A stretch of DNA of 64,000 nucleotides from positions 21,485,799-21,549,798 of the forward strand of contig NC_090252.1 in assembly GCF_037325665.1 (NCBI RefSeq), read 5' to 3'. The notes beneath the pieces were generated by a model. It made no database searches, was not told where the DNA came from, and saw only the letters and a list, made by a program, of their open reading frames with translations. A program made the position numbers and the translations under genes. The stretch is from Littorina saxatilis. Lineage: Eukaryota > Mollusca > Gastropoda > Littorinimorpha > Littorinidae. This document shows, one piece after another, positions 55,343-64,000 of this stretch; position 1 is the stretch's first letter, and each line of letters begins with the position of its first letter.

Positions 55343-55586
55343 ACACACACCAGGGGCGGACGAGGGCGGGGTTTCTGGGGTTTCCGGAACCCCCCCCCCC
55401 CCCCCCCCCCAAGCCAAAAAATAAAAATATTTGTGTGGTTTTTTTGTGGGTTGAGTTTTAATTTTTGGGGTATTATTCAGTGAGAAAATCTGCTGCCTGA
55501 AACTGGTAATGATCATCCTCAGAATGCACCAGATTGCACCATTTTGCATCCTTTTTTTCAAAATGCTGATTTTGTACATTTTCTCT

Positions 55587-55663
55587 TTTTATATTTAGTC
55601 AAGTTTTGACTAAATATTTTAACATCGAGGGGGAATCGAAACGAGGGTCGTGGTGTATGTGCG

Positions 55664-55699
<36 letters not shown>

Positions 55700-56457
55700 G
55701 AGCGATTCAGACTAAACTACTCGACCGATCTTTATGAAATTTGACATGAGAGTTCCTGGGTATGAAATCCCCGAATGTTTTTTTCATTTTTTTGATAAAT
55801 GTCTTTGATGACCTCATATCCGGCTTTTCGTGAAAGTTGAGGCGGCACTGTCACGCCCTCATTTTTCAACCAAATTGGTTGAAATTTTGGTCAAGTAATC
55901 TTCGACGAAGCCCGGACTTCGGTATTGCATTTCAGCTTGGTGGCTTAAAAATTAATTAATGACTTTGGTCATTAAAAATCTGAAAATTGTAAAAAAAAAT
56001 AAAAATTTATAAAACGATCCAAATTTACGTTTATCTTATTCTCCATCATTTGCTGATTCCAAAAACATATAAATATGTTATATTCGGATTAAAAACAAGC
56101 TCTGAAAATTAAATATATAAAAATTATTATCAAAATTAAATTGTCCAAATCAATTTAAAAACACTTTCATCTTATTTCTTGTCGGTTCCTCATTCCAAAA
56201 ACATATAGATATGATATGTTTGGATTAAAAACACGCTCAGAAAGTTAAAACAAAGAGAGGTACAGAAAAGCGTGCTATCCTTCTTAGCGCAACTACTACC
56301 CCGCTCTTCTTGTCAATTTCACTGCCTTTGCCATGAGCGGTGGACTGACGATGCTACGAGTATACGGTCTTGCTGAAAAATGGCATTGCGTTCAGTTTCA
56401 TTCTGTGAGTTCGACAGCTACTTGACTAAATATTGTATTTTCGCCTTACGCGACTTG
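55587..56457 (+). repeat. 870-base interspersed repeat, single copy
   Basis: Full copy from TATATTTAGTCAAGTTTTGA to CGCCTTACGCGACTTG, with the GT run at 55660-55700. It is nearly the same as copy 3 at 25.7 kb. It abuts a 50-base sequence and CT repeat at 56459-56562. Confidence 0.88.
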
Positions 56458-56458
56458 T

Positions 56459-56508
56459 TTTTTTTACCATTGTAAAAACCAATCCACTTGTTATACAATT
56501 AAACAATC

Positions 56509-56565
<57 letters not shown>

Positions 56566-56604
56566 CGTATGTTGCCATTATGAAAGGAGTGTGTTTGTGT
56601 GTGT

Positions 56605-56670
<66 letters not shown>
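56459..56670. repeat. Conserved 50-base flank, CT run and GT run
   Basis: 56459-56514 is the complement of the flank at 51200-51250 (TTTACCATTGTAAAAACCAA-TCCACTTG...). Then (CT)n 56514-56562, 30 bases of unique sequence and (GT)n 56592-56668. It separates the 870-base repeat copy from the LINE endonuclease fragment. Confidence 0.85.
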
Positions 56671-56671
<1 letters not shown>

Positions 56672-57513
56672 CATCTGGTTGTCTACCGGGTTTTCAGGAA
56701 GAGCGTCTTGGATCTGCCGCTGTGTTGTAGCGCTTCTTTGGTAGATGAGGAGAGTGATGTTAAACTTCTTTGACAATTTTTGTCTGGCTGTTTGCTGTTT
56801 TTTTGGCCAGTGCGATGTTCATCTTGCATCTGACAAGGCGGTGGTCCAACCAGCATACTGCGCCTCTCATGCAGCGGGTGATGTGTGTGTCTTTTTGGTC
56901 ACGCTGTCTGACGATCACATATTCTGACATGTGCCACTGTTTGGACCGTCGCACAAAGGGTGAGCAGCAGTAGGCCGTTGGAGTTACACTTTACAGTGCC
57001 GTGGCGGCCGATAACTTTGGGCCAGGTGTTGTGTTCCTTTCCTACTCGGGCGTTGACGTCACCCATGATGATGAGTTTGTCTTTTCTGTTTGTAGTAGAG
57101 ATGAGGTTGTTGAGTTCATCGTGAAAAGCTTCCTTTTCGTCGTCTGTGTTTGTCATTGTAGGAGCGTACAATCTGATGATAGTCACGAACGAGTCCTTAG
57201 ACTGTCTTGCCAGTTTGCTGCGGATGGCAAAGCCAACGCATGAGGTTCTTGGGGTACCTTCCGGCTTCCCTATGCAGTAGAAGGTGTAGCCACCGCCAAC
57301 TTCTTCAAGCTGGGTCTCGCCAGCAAACCACGTTTCACTGAGGGCAGCGGTGTCAATCTGGTACCTGTCCAGCATCCTGGCAACCAGGGCTGTGCGTCGT
57401 TCTGGTCTGTCATCTCGGTCCAGCAAGGTGCGGACATTCCAGGCTCCACGGGTCATCGCCTGAGTCTGTTTCTTCTTTGTTTCTGTTTTTCGACGGCATA
57501 ATTGGATGACCAA
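56670..57513 (-). pseudogene. LINE endonuclease fragment
   Basis: Minus strand. The frame 57513-56899 encodes TRGAWNVRTLLDRDDRPERR, ALSETWFAGETQLEEVGGGY, FAIRSKLARQ, IRLYAPT and LIIMGDVNARVG: an endonuclease/exonuclease/phosphatase-fold domain of a non-LTR element (often annotated as craniofacial development protein 2-like). After a frameshift near 56900-56950 it continues as YVIVRQRDQKDTHITR... DHRLVRCKMNI, which holds the final DH pair, and then peters out at a GT microsatellite at 56670. No reverse transcriptase follows. Confidence 0.8.
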
Positions 57514-59326
57514 GCAGACACGGCTACCTACTAAAGTCGTGTTGAGGCAGGCGTTGTTCAGGGATCATTCTATCTCCCCCTCCCTATGCGAGGAGAGTAG
57601 TTAGGGTACCCACAGTCTTTTGTGGCAAGCCTTCAGTTTGTGTGCGTCACTTATGTGCGTGTTTTTTGGTGTGTTTTTTCCACTTAAGATAAAGGTAGAT
57701 TTGTTTAACATTTTGTATTTATATATGTATGCAATTAATTATTATTTTATATCAAAATGAGTGAGTGTCTTTTTATGACCAAAAAAGTGTTCCTTGTTAA
57801 TGAAACAGGTATCTTAGCTCTTCTTGCCGTTTTCTAATTTAGGGGTTATTTATAGTATAAGTTTATTTCTGCCATTAAAAAAATGATAAGGAAGTACTTA
57901 TCTGTTTTTATCTTGTACACACATAAATACACGTTCAAAACATGTGACTTTTGTTGGTGTATGGAGACCTTGAAATGTGAAAAAACCCATGGCGTTCTGA
58001 TCAAGGACAGCATCACGCAAACATATAGACAGCCTCAGGCAAGGAACTTTGTTGTGAAAATATGTTATATGTTTAAACTTTATTTAAATCATTTAGTATT
58101 AGTGGTTTTCTGTCTTCTTTCTGGAGTCAGGCTTGCATCAAGTTTGTTTGATAGGTTTTCACGTTTTGGGGACAACTTTCGTTTCGCTTGATTTTCTATG
58201 GAAAATACGACTCTGCGTATATTGTTTTTCTTTGTTTTGTGTTGTACTGATCCTAATTAATTACAATAACATCCATGTTCACAGTATTTCACAGTTTTAT
58301 TTTTGACTGGAAGTGTGAGAGAATGGGAAATGGCTGAAATCAATACCGTGAAACCTGCCTGTTGTAAAAGTCCGTTTGTGCAGGCCCACGTGCTCGATGA
58401 GATATGTAAAGGTGACATGTTTAAAGATGGTGTGTGAGGGGTAGCATGACATGTTTAGTGCACCGATGCTTTTTGTTGCAGCCTTCGGTTACTGGCTGTT
58501 TTCTACGGCCAACGTATGCTACTACGTGCATGCTATGCTGAGCGGGATGCTGTAACCAGGTCGTCCGCGGCATCGATGTAACCTGCTAACCTGCTGTTCT
58601 GGTGATTTGCTGTCGCTGTCGCCGTCCTACCAGCTACAACTCTACTTTTCCTGGTAGACTACGGGAGGACCTTCAACGACTGAGTGAGGCGCCTGATGTC
58701 TCCACTGTTCCCTGCTTCGTTGCCACGCTAACCGGCACTACATTCAACGGAGCAGTTGTGGAGACTAAAGACTAATTACGGGCCGCCCACTCAGTGGCGC
58801 AACAAAGCTAAGTGCACCATGTCTTATGCACACTTATTACCACCTAGTCATCTGTGATATTTATGATTATACTCGAGTGGTGACAGCGTGGGGTTTGTAA
58901 CACCTGCATGAGCTAGTACTTTAAGGCAGACAGCTATATTTCCTAACTATACACGGGATCAGCGTGTTATTATTATTTTCTGTACTTTAACTAGCATTTT
59001 TGTCAGTCTTCTTCTTCTTCTTCTTCGTACGACGGTTGTGTCAGACTTGGAATCTGGAGGATGCCATGAACATGGACGTTCTTTCCAGGTCCTCTAGTGC
59101 TCCCCACATTTTGGTCCTCAGATCTGTTGGGTCAGTGACCACTTGTTTTTAAGTGTTTAACGTAAAATGAACATCTTTTGGAGTGAAGTCTCGAGGGAGG
59201 TGGCGTGATATTACATAAACAGGCGTCTGAAACTTATACTTTTGTTGATTCTATCTATTTGTATGACTGCGAGAGTGGATCGTGGTGTGGTTAGTTAGTT
59301 AAAAGTAACTAACCGTTCATAATCAC
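57514..59326. other. Intron, unrecognised
   Basis: 57514-57660 may be the 5' leader of the LINE fragment (minus strand). 58340-58900 is GC-rich, with ATACCGTGAAACCTGCC resembling a transposon end. A CTT run lies at 59009-59026. No exon. Confidence 0.45.
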
Positions 59327-59504
59327 CTTATTAAACGTGGCCCAGAGGTTTCACGGATTTGCCCGTTTGGACCAAACCATTTGAGTTCGGCTTGCTCCGG
59401 CGTCTGGTTTGGAGCCTGGCAACTGAAGGCGACTCGTTGTTTGGTTACGGCTTTTGACACGTGATGCACATGAGGCTTGATGGGGGGCAAGATCGTCAGT
59501 TTGG
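59327..59504 (-). CDS. Exon, first half of Ig domain 1
   Basis: Acceptor TTACAG, donor AAG/GTGATT; in phase 1, out phase 2. It encodes AKLTILPPIKPHVHH... with the first Ig cysteine in VAFSCQAP and the core tryptophan in LKWFGPNG. NQT is a sequon. The start resembles the A-strand of I-set/C2 Ig domains. The exon is separated from the other half of the domain by an 18 kb intron that holds the satellite block, the Helitron, the THAP-like exon and several repeats. Confidence 0.8.
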
Positions 59505-59716
59505 CTGTAACATACACGGGTCACAAGACATCTTTGTTCAAATTCGTCGACTTTCCTGCATTAAATATCCTTTAAACGCCAACATAACAAGGACATTCTA
59601 CCCAGATACACTGCCGGTTACAAACACTTTATTTACCTGAGACAACATTTTATAATGTGGCTCCTCTGCCACACATGCATCCGTTGGCACTTGTTACATT
59701 AGCACCTTGTACTTAC

Positions 59717-59744
59717 CTTGCTTGCCATACGTGAAGTTGAACGT
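59717..59744 (-). CDS. Exon, 28 bases, N-terminal edge of Ig1
   Basis: A micro-exon encoding TFNFTYGKQ plus one base of the next codon. The acceptor is preceded by a pyrimidine-rich stretch ending in GACAG, and the donor is a strong GTAAGT. It enters in phase 0 and leaves in phase 1, which matches the next exon. NFT is a glycosylation sequon. The shortness makes this exon less certain than its neighbours, but both splice sites and the phase agree. Upstream exons must exist beyond the window or further upstream in it; none was recognised between here and 64000. Confidence 0.55.
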
Positions 59745-59960
59745 CTGTCAATAGAAGACAACTGGTTATTTACATCAGTTTCTTTGTAGTGTATATGCCG
59801 CGCATTTCCTCTGCAGCAAGTGTATATTTTAAAGCATCAAAGGCATAGTTGATTCCTAATCAAATGTAAATCAAAGACCAGCTCTTCAGATTGGCCAATT
59901 CTACGAATGTTGTTTCTAACGGTGAAAATACTTTCTGTTCCGTAGTCACGTATACTAAAA

Positions 59961-60702
59961 CAAGTCGCGAAAGGTGAAAATACAACATTTAGTCAAGCTG
60001 TGGAACTCACAGAAATAAACTGAACGCACTGCATTTTGTCACAATGACCGTAGTCCGCCGCTCGTGCAAAAGGCAGTAACATTGACGAGCCTGTTTAGCG
60101 CGGTCGTGGTTGTGCTGAGCTGCATAGCACGCTTTTCTGTACCTCTCTTCGTTTTAACTTCCTGAATGTGTTTTTAATCCAAACATATCATATCTATATG
60201 TTATTGGAATCAGAAATTGACAAGGAATAAGGGGAACATTTTTTAAAATCGATTTCGAACATTATTTTAATTTTAATCATAATTTTTATATTTTTAATTT
60301 TCAGAGCTTGTTTTTAATCCGAATATAACATATTTATATGTTTTTGGAATCAGAAAATGATGAAAAATAAGATGAACGTAACTTTGGATCGTTTTATAAA
60401 AAAGCAATTTTAATTACAATTTTCAGATTTTTAATGACCACAGTCATAAATTAATTTGTAAGCCTCCAAGCTGAAATGCAATACCAAAGTCCGGGCATCG
60501 TCAAAGATTGCTTGGCCAAAATTTCAATCGATTTTATTGAAAAATCAGAGTGTGACAGTGCCGCCTCATTTTATACAAAAGGCCGGATATGACGTCATCA
60601 AAGACATTTATCCAAAACATGAAAAAAACGTCTAAGGATATCATACCCAGGAACTTTTATATACAATTTCATAAAGATTAGTCCAGTAGTTTACTCTGAA
60701 TC

Positions 60703-60781
<79 letters not shown>

Positions 60782-60850
60782 ATACACCACGACCCTCGTT
60801 TCGACTCCCCCTCTATGTTAAAACATTTAGTCATAACTTGACTAAATGTA
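59961..60850 (-). repeat. 870-base interspersed repeat, minus-strand copy
   Basis: Reverse complement of the family, from CAAGTCGCGAAAGGTGAAAA to TAGTCATAACTTGACTAAAT. It is more diverged than the 24-26 kb copies, so it is an older insertion. Its microsatellite appears as a CA run at 60711-60776. Confidence 0.85.
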
Positions 60851-60982
60851 AAAACGGTGCGACGAACCAAAAATGGCAAAATTGGTAGCTCTTCGAAAGC
60901 TGTGTAATATCTCAGCTATCCAGGACTCGCAAGTTTTTAACCTATAAGTATTTTCTGCTATCGCTCCTTGCATGTAGTCAGG

Positions 60983-61484
60983 TGTCAATCAATCAATCAA
61001 TCAATATGAGGCTTATATCGCGCGTATTCCGTGGGTACAGTTCTAAGCGCAGGGATTTAATGTTTTGTATTTGTTGATGCAATTTATATCGCGCACATAT
61101 TCAAGGCACAGGGATTTATTTAAGCCGTGTGAGATGGATTTTTTTTACATTATACATCACGCATTCACATCGGCCAGCAGATCGCAGCCATTTCGGCGCA
61201 TATCCTACTTTTCACGGCCTATTATTCCAAGTCACACGGGTATTTTGGTGGACATTTGTATTTATGCCTGTACAATTTTGCCAGGAAAGACCTTTTTGTC
61301 AATCGTGGGATCTTTACCGTGCACACCCCAATGTAGTGTACACGAAGGGGCCTCGGATTTTCGTCTCATCCGAAAGACTAGCACTTGAACCCACCACCTA
61401 GGTTAGGAAAGGGGGGAGAAAATTGCTAACGCCCTGACCCAGGGTCGAACTCGCAACCTCTCGCTTCCGACTATTAGGGTTTAA
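60983..61484 (-). mobile_element. SINE with an L2-type tail
   Basis: Minus-strand sense: a head with GCGAGTTCGACCCTGGGTCA (B-box-like), a middle with TTTCGGATGAGACGAAAATC, TGTGCACGGTAAAGATCCCA and TCTTTCCTGGCAAAATTGTA, and a tail GCGCTTAGAACTGTACCCAC-GGAATACGCGCGATATAAGC ending in TTGATTGA repeats at 60983-61003. The tail of about 65 bases is the same as that of the LINE at 4199-4270. The conserved middle resembles a domain shared by SINEs of many animals, as far as I recall; the name is not certain. Confidence 0.75.
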
Positions 61485-61644
61485 CGTCATCTTAGACCAA
61501 CTGGTCTATATTGGGACAGGTATTGGTAATACGCTGAAGATATGGTGTGATACTTTTATTCGAACAAGCCCGCTGTGGCTGTCTTCTTCGACACACCAGC
61601 ATTGGGTTTGTCTCGTCAAAGTATCAAAATACGATCATGATAAT

Positions 61645-61885
61645 CAGAGACGAGAGATGATGCATGCGTGTCTTCGTGTTTTCCAAGCCCTGAGACTTTC
61701 GCTGTGAACGTGGGGCTTTTTCGTGCGCATGTGTGCACACGGGGGTGTTCGGACACCGAAGAGAGTCTGCACAAAGTTGACTCCGAGAAATAAATCTCTC
61801 GCCGAACGTGGGGATCGAACCCCTGTGATAGTGACCAACTGGCTACAAAGCCAGCGCGCTACCAACTGAGCTACGTCCCCGCCCC
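61645..61885 (-). mobile_element. tRNA-derived SINE, 3'-shortened copy
   Basis: Minus-strand sense: GGGGACGTAGCTCAGTTGGT (A box), CTGGCTTTGTAGCCAG stem, GGGGTTCGATCCCC (good B box), then TTCGGCGAGAGATTTATTTC and CGGTGTCCGAACACCCCCGT, as in the 5.5 kb copy. Similarity fades after GGAAAACACGAAGACACGCA at about 61645. The cloverleaf-like head could be mistaken for a tRNA gene, but the body that follows shows it is a SINE. Confidence 0.8.
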
Positions 61886-62194
61886 TCTCGCTTCCGAGCG
61901 CAAGTGCAGATGTAGCAAAAATAGTGGAACTTTATGTTTCTATCGGCACTGAAGATAAGCTGCATTTTCATATTTTATCTGTAACTGTAAGAGCACTCTC
62001 GTATTTCTTTCTACAGGCAGACATTTATTCTATGTATTAAAATTATTTATACAACTCATGTAATGCAACCGAGGAGTGGATTAAATCTAGTTAATTATTT
62101 TTAGACAAGTGAGAAATTAGAACGAACTACTGTACACCCAAAAATCACACGTGGATTATTCGAAGTTTGAATAAAGAGGGCTAAAAAATAATCA
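61886..62194. other. Intergenic or intronic, nothing recognised
   Basis: AT-rich spacer between the tRNA-SINE and the unclassified element. Confidence 0.5.
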
Positions 62195-63705
62195 ATACGT
62201 ATTTAAGTTACAGCTCCGTCCATCCATGGTGTCGCCTGATATTTTGTCGAGACTGGGTCAATGAATATGATGACGTCACTCGAGGCTCTGCAGAGAGTGA
62301 CGTCATTTTATTCTTTCACCCCGTCGAGACAAAATATCACGCGATACCATGGATGGACGGAGCTGTAACGTATATATGGCATGACCAAAGTAAAGAGAAT
62401 TTGTCATGGGATGTGGAAACAAATCATTGGAAATTCACCATGGGCAATCAACCCAAGCCTAGAAGTTGTAGAACTATATTTTGTTTCAGTCTTGGCAAGG
62501 TTAGTTTTGTCCAGTTCCGGAAAATACATCATGAATTCATTCACCCTGCCGAGACGAAAAAAACAATTCCATGGATGAAAACGTATAAGCTTATATCTCG
62601 TGACGCATCAAAGCTAAATTTTGTTTTGAAATGTCTTCACAACGTACAGATAACTTATAACGACATAATCGCCTTCACAAGACAGGAAAAACGCACACTT
62701 TGTTTTTCGTCTGCTACAAATCTAGTCTTGTTGGTTGACGGAGAGAATAAAGCTTCAATCGTACCTTCATTAACAGGAATAAATGCTCAATCCGCTGTCA
62801 GTTCGCAACTGAACCTTGTTTTTTTTCTTTAACTTTTTGGTTAACATTGAAACGGCAATCCAAAAGAGTGTTTCAGCTGTTTCAAGACACAGGCTTAGCT
62901 CCTTCTTTTGAGTTGCTTTTCAGTCTAAAATGACACCGGAAGCGAACAAATTGTCGCGTATACTGTCGTCACAAAAAGACGTCATGACAAAGTTACACGC
63001 AAAGCGAAAGAGACTTTGACGTCATTTACTTTTGTTCGGAATTTTCCGTCTGTTCCTAGCTTGTCAGTGAAGACCTGACGTGAATAAGCTTACCCAAAAC
63101 GTCTTTGTTCTCTATTCACATTGCAGCTGTGAAATAATCAGTCTTGTGTCTCGGTCGTGTAGGTACAGAGTTTGCTTCTGCCATCATTGTGTTCGTGTTG
63201 ATGACGGCTTCATAAGACAAATCAGCGAATCTATCGTGAAGAAGACTTTTATGTACAAATCACCGAATTCGCGAACCCAACCCATTTTTTGTGTAAATTT
63301 TTCTGAAGAATAAACTGTATGTGGTTAATTCCATCCGTTTAATGCTTGTCGAAACGAGCCATAAGGCTTTAGAATACAAGATTTCACGCATTGCTTGGCC
63401 ATCTGATCACAGATGAGGTCGCAGTTTGTCGGTTGAATCTATGAATGGGCCAGAGATAGATCTGCATTTCTGGTACGACCTTCCAGATTATCAACAGCGG
63501 GTTCATGGTCGGAATCAAGAGATCAAATTTGCGTGGCTCCCAATTATTTCATAAAAGATTTCCATATTCTTGTTTCTGCGGCTGCGCAAGTTATTTTGCC
63601 TAGGTCATGGCCGAACTTAAGGCCTACGGAGAAATATCGCTGGATATTTTCTCCCTAGATTAACAGAGACAAAGAAGGGAAATCTTGCTGTATTAGAATT
63701 TATTT
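62195..63705 (-). repeat. Unclassified element, copy B, uninterrupted
   Basis: About 1.5 kb, inverted relative to copy A. One end (62200-62375) is itself an inverted repeat: TTACAGCTCCGTCCATCCAT at 62210 and ATGGATGGACGGAGCTGTAA at 62350, around a TGACGTCA-type centre, with motifs such as GAGACAAAATATCACGCGAT. A third weaker copy of this motif occurs at about 62530-62590. An open frame at 62353-62832 (159 codons) has no recognised domain and contains the same repeated motif (PWMDGAVTY, PWMKTYKL), so I do not call it a gene. Confidence 0.75.
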
Positions 63706-64000
63706 TTAGAACATGACATCACTTGAAACCCAGACGATTGGACTCTGTTGCGGAAGAATACAACGTTGACTCAAAACTGTAACAACAACGGCTGACGTGT
63801 ATAAAGTACACGCATACCTCGCCAGGTTTGTTTCTGTGACTAGTCGACAGACGATGCCATTTGCTTTGTGTGTGTTTTTGTTCTTGCTTATTGTACATGA
63901 CGTACATTACGAGTAAAATCCAGTTCTTTAACAGGCAACAGACCTTGCAAAATTCTAGAAGCTGCAATCTGAAGCGACCTATCTTTGATTCTAGCAGACG

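Noticed and set aside
58340-58940. A solo LTR or other retroelement end
   Set aside because: GC-rich and distinct, but no second copy, no convincing termini and no target duplication could be seen.
61806-61885. A tRNA gene on the minus strand
   Set aside because: The A and B boxes are good, but the sequence continues into the same body as the SINE at 5496-5869 and the anticodon loop is not a normal seven-base loop.
62353-62832. A 159-codon open frame as a gene
   Set aside because: It lies within a repeated element, repeats the element's own inverted-end motif, and shows no domain.

Overview
The window looks like 64 kb of nuclear DNA from a gastropod mollusc, probably a caenogastropod of the Littorina type. 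This rests on the mix of repeats: molluscan tRNA-derived SINEs, a roughly 870-base repeat whose start (TATTTAGTCAAG...) I recall from periwinkle-type genomes, many AC/GT and GA microsatellites, and short exons in very long introns. It is a judgement from memory, not a database result. No bacterial-type operon, rRNA gene or CRISPR array is present.

One host gene runs through almost the whole window on the minus strand. I find 14 exons between 59744 and 2552 whose splice sites and phases join without a break (1,859 coding bases, about 620 codons). They encode three immunoglobulin domains (59744-35644), a linker, one CUB domain (27588-19900) and a cysteine-containing region of unknown type (14869-2552). 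Eight N-glycosylation sequons fit an extracellular or secreted adhesion or recognition protein. Both ends of the gene lie outside the window. A separate THAP-like exon lies on the plus strand inside the gene's largest intron (about 51.6-51.8 kb).

The rest is intron filled by mobile elements, several nested in others. By region: 0-2.2 kb, transposon ends and microsatellites. 4.0-6.7 kb, an unclassified element carrying an L2-like LINE, a tRNA-SINE and a third insertion; an uninterrupted inverted copy lies at 62.2-63.7 kb. 8-13.9 kb, two SINEs and two foldback elements. 15-18.3 kb, copies of one local repeat. 20.1-26.5 kb, the roughly 870-base repeat, three copies head to tail. 28.3-33.9 kb, an L1/Tx1-like LINE split by a small inverted-repeat DNA transposon. 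35.8-37.3 kb, a Tc1 element with a nearly whole transposase. 41.7-46.9 kb, a possible TTAA-flanked element carrying a roughly 345-base satellite with a trimeric higher-order period. 48.9-50.1 kb, another tandem repeat. 53.4-53.8 kb, a Helitron whose empty site is also in the window. 54.2-55.3 kb, a SINE split by a miniature LTR element. 55.6-57.5 kb, another copy of the 870-base repeat and a LINE endonuclease fragment. 60-61.9 kb, another repeat copy and SINEs, one sharing its tail with the 4.2 kb LINE.

The exons account for under 3% of the sequence. The strongest results are the exon chain of the Ig3-CUB gene and several cases where nesting, target duplications and an unfilled paralogous site together fix the exact ends of an element.
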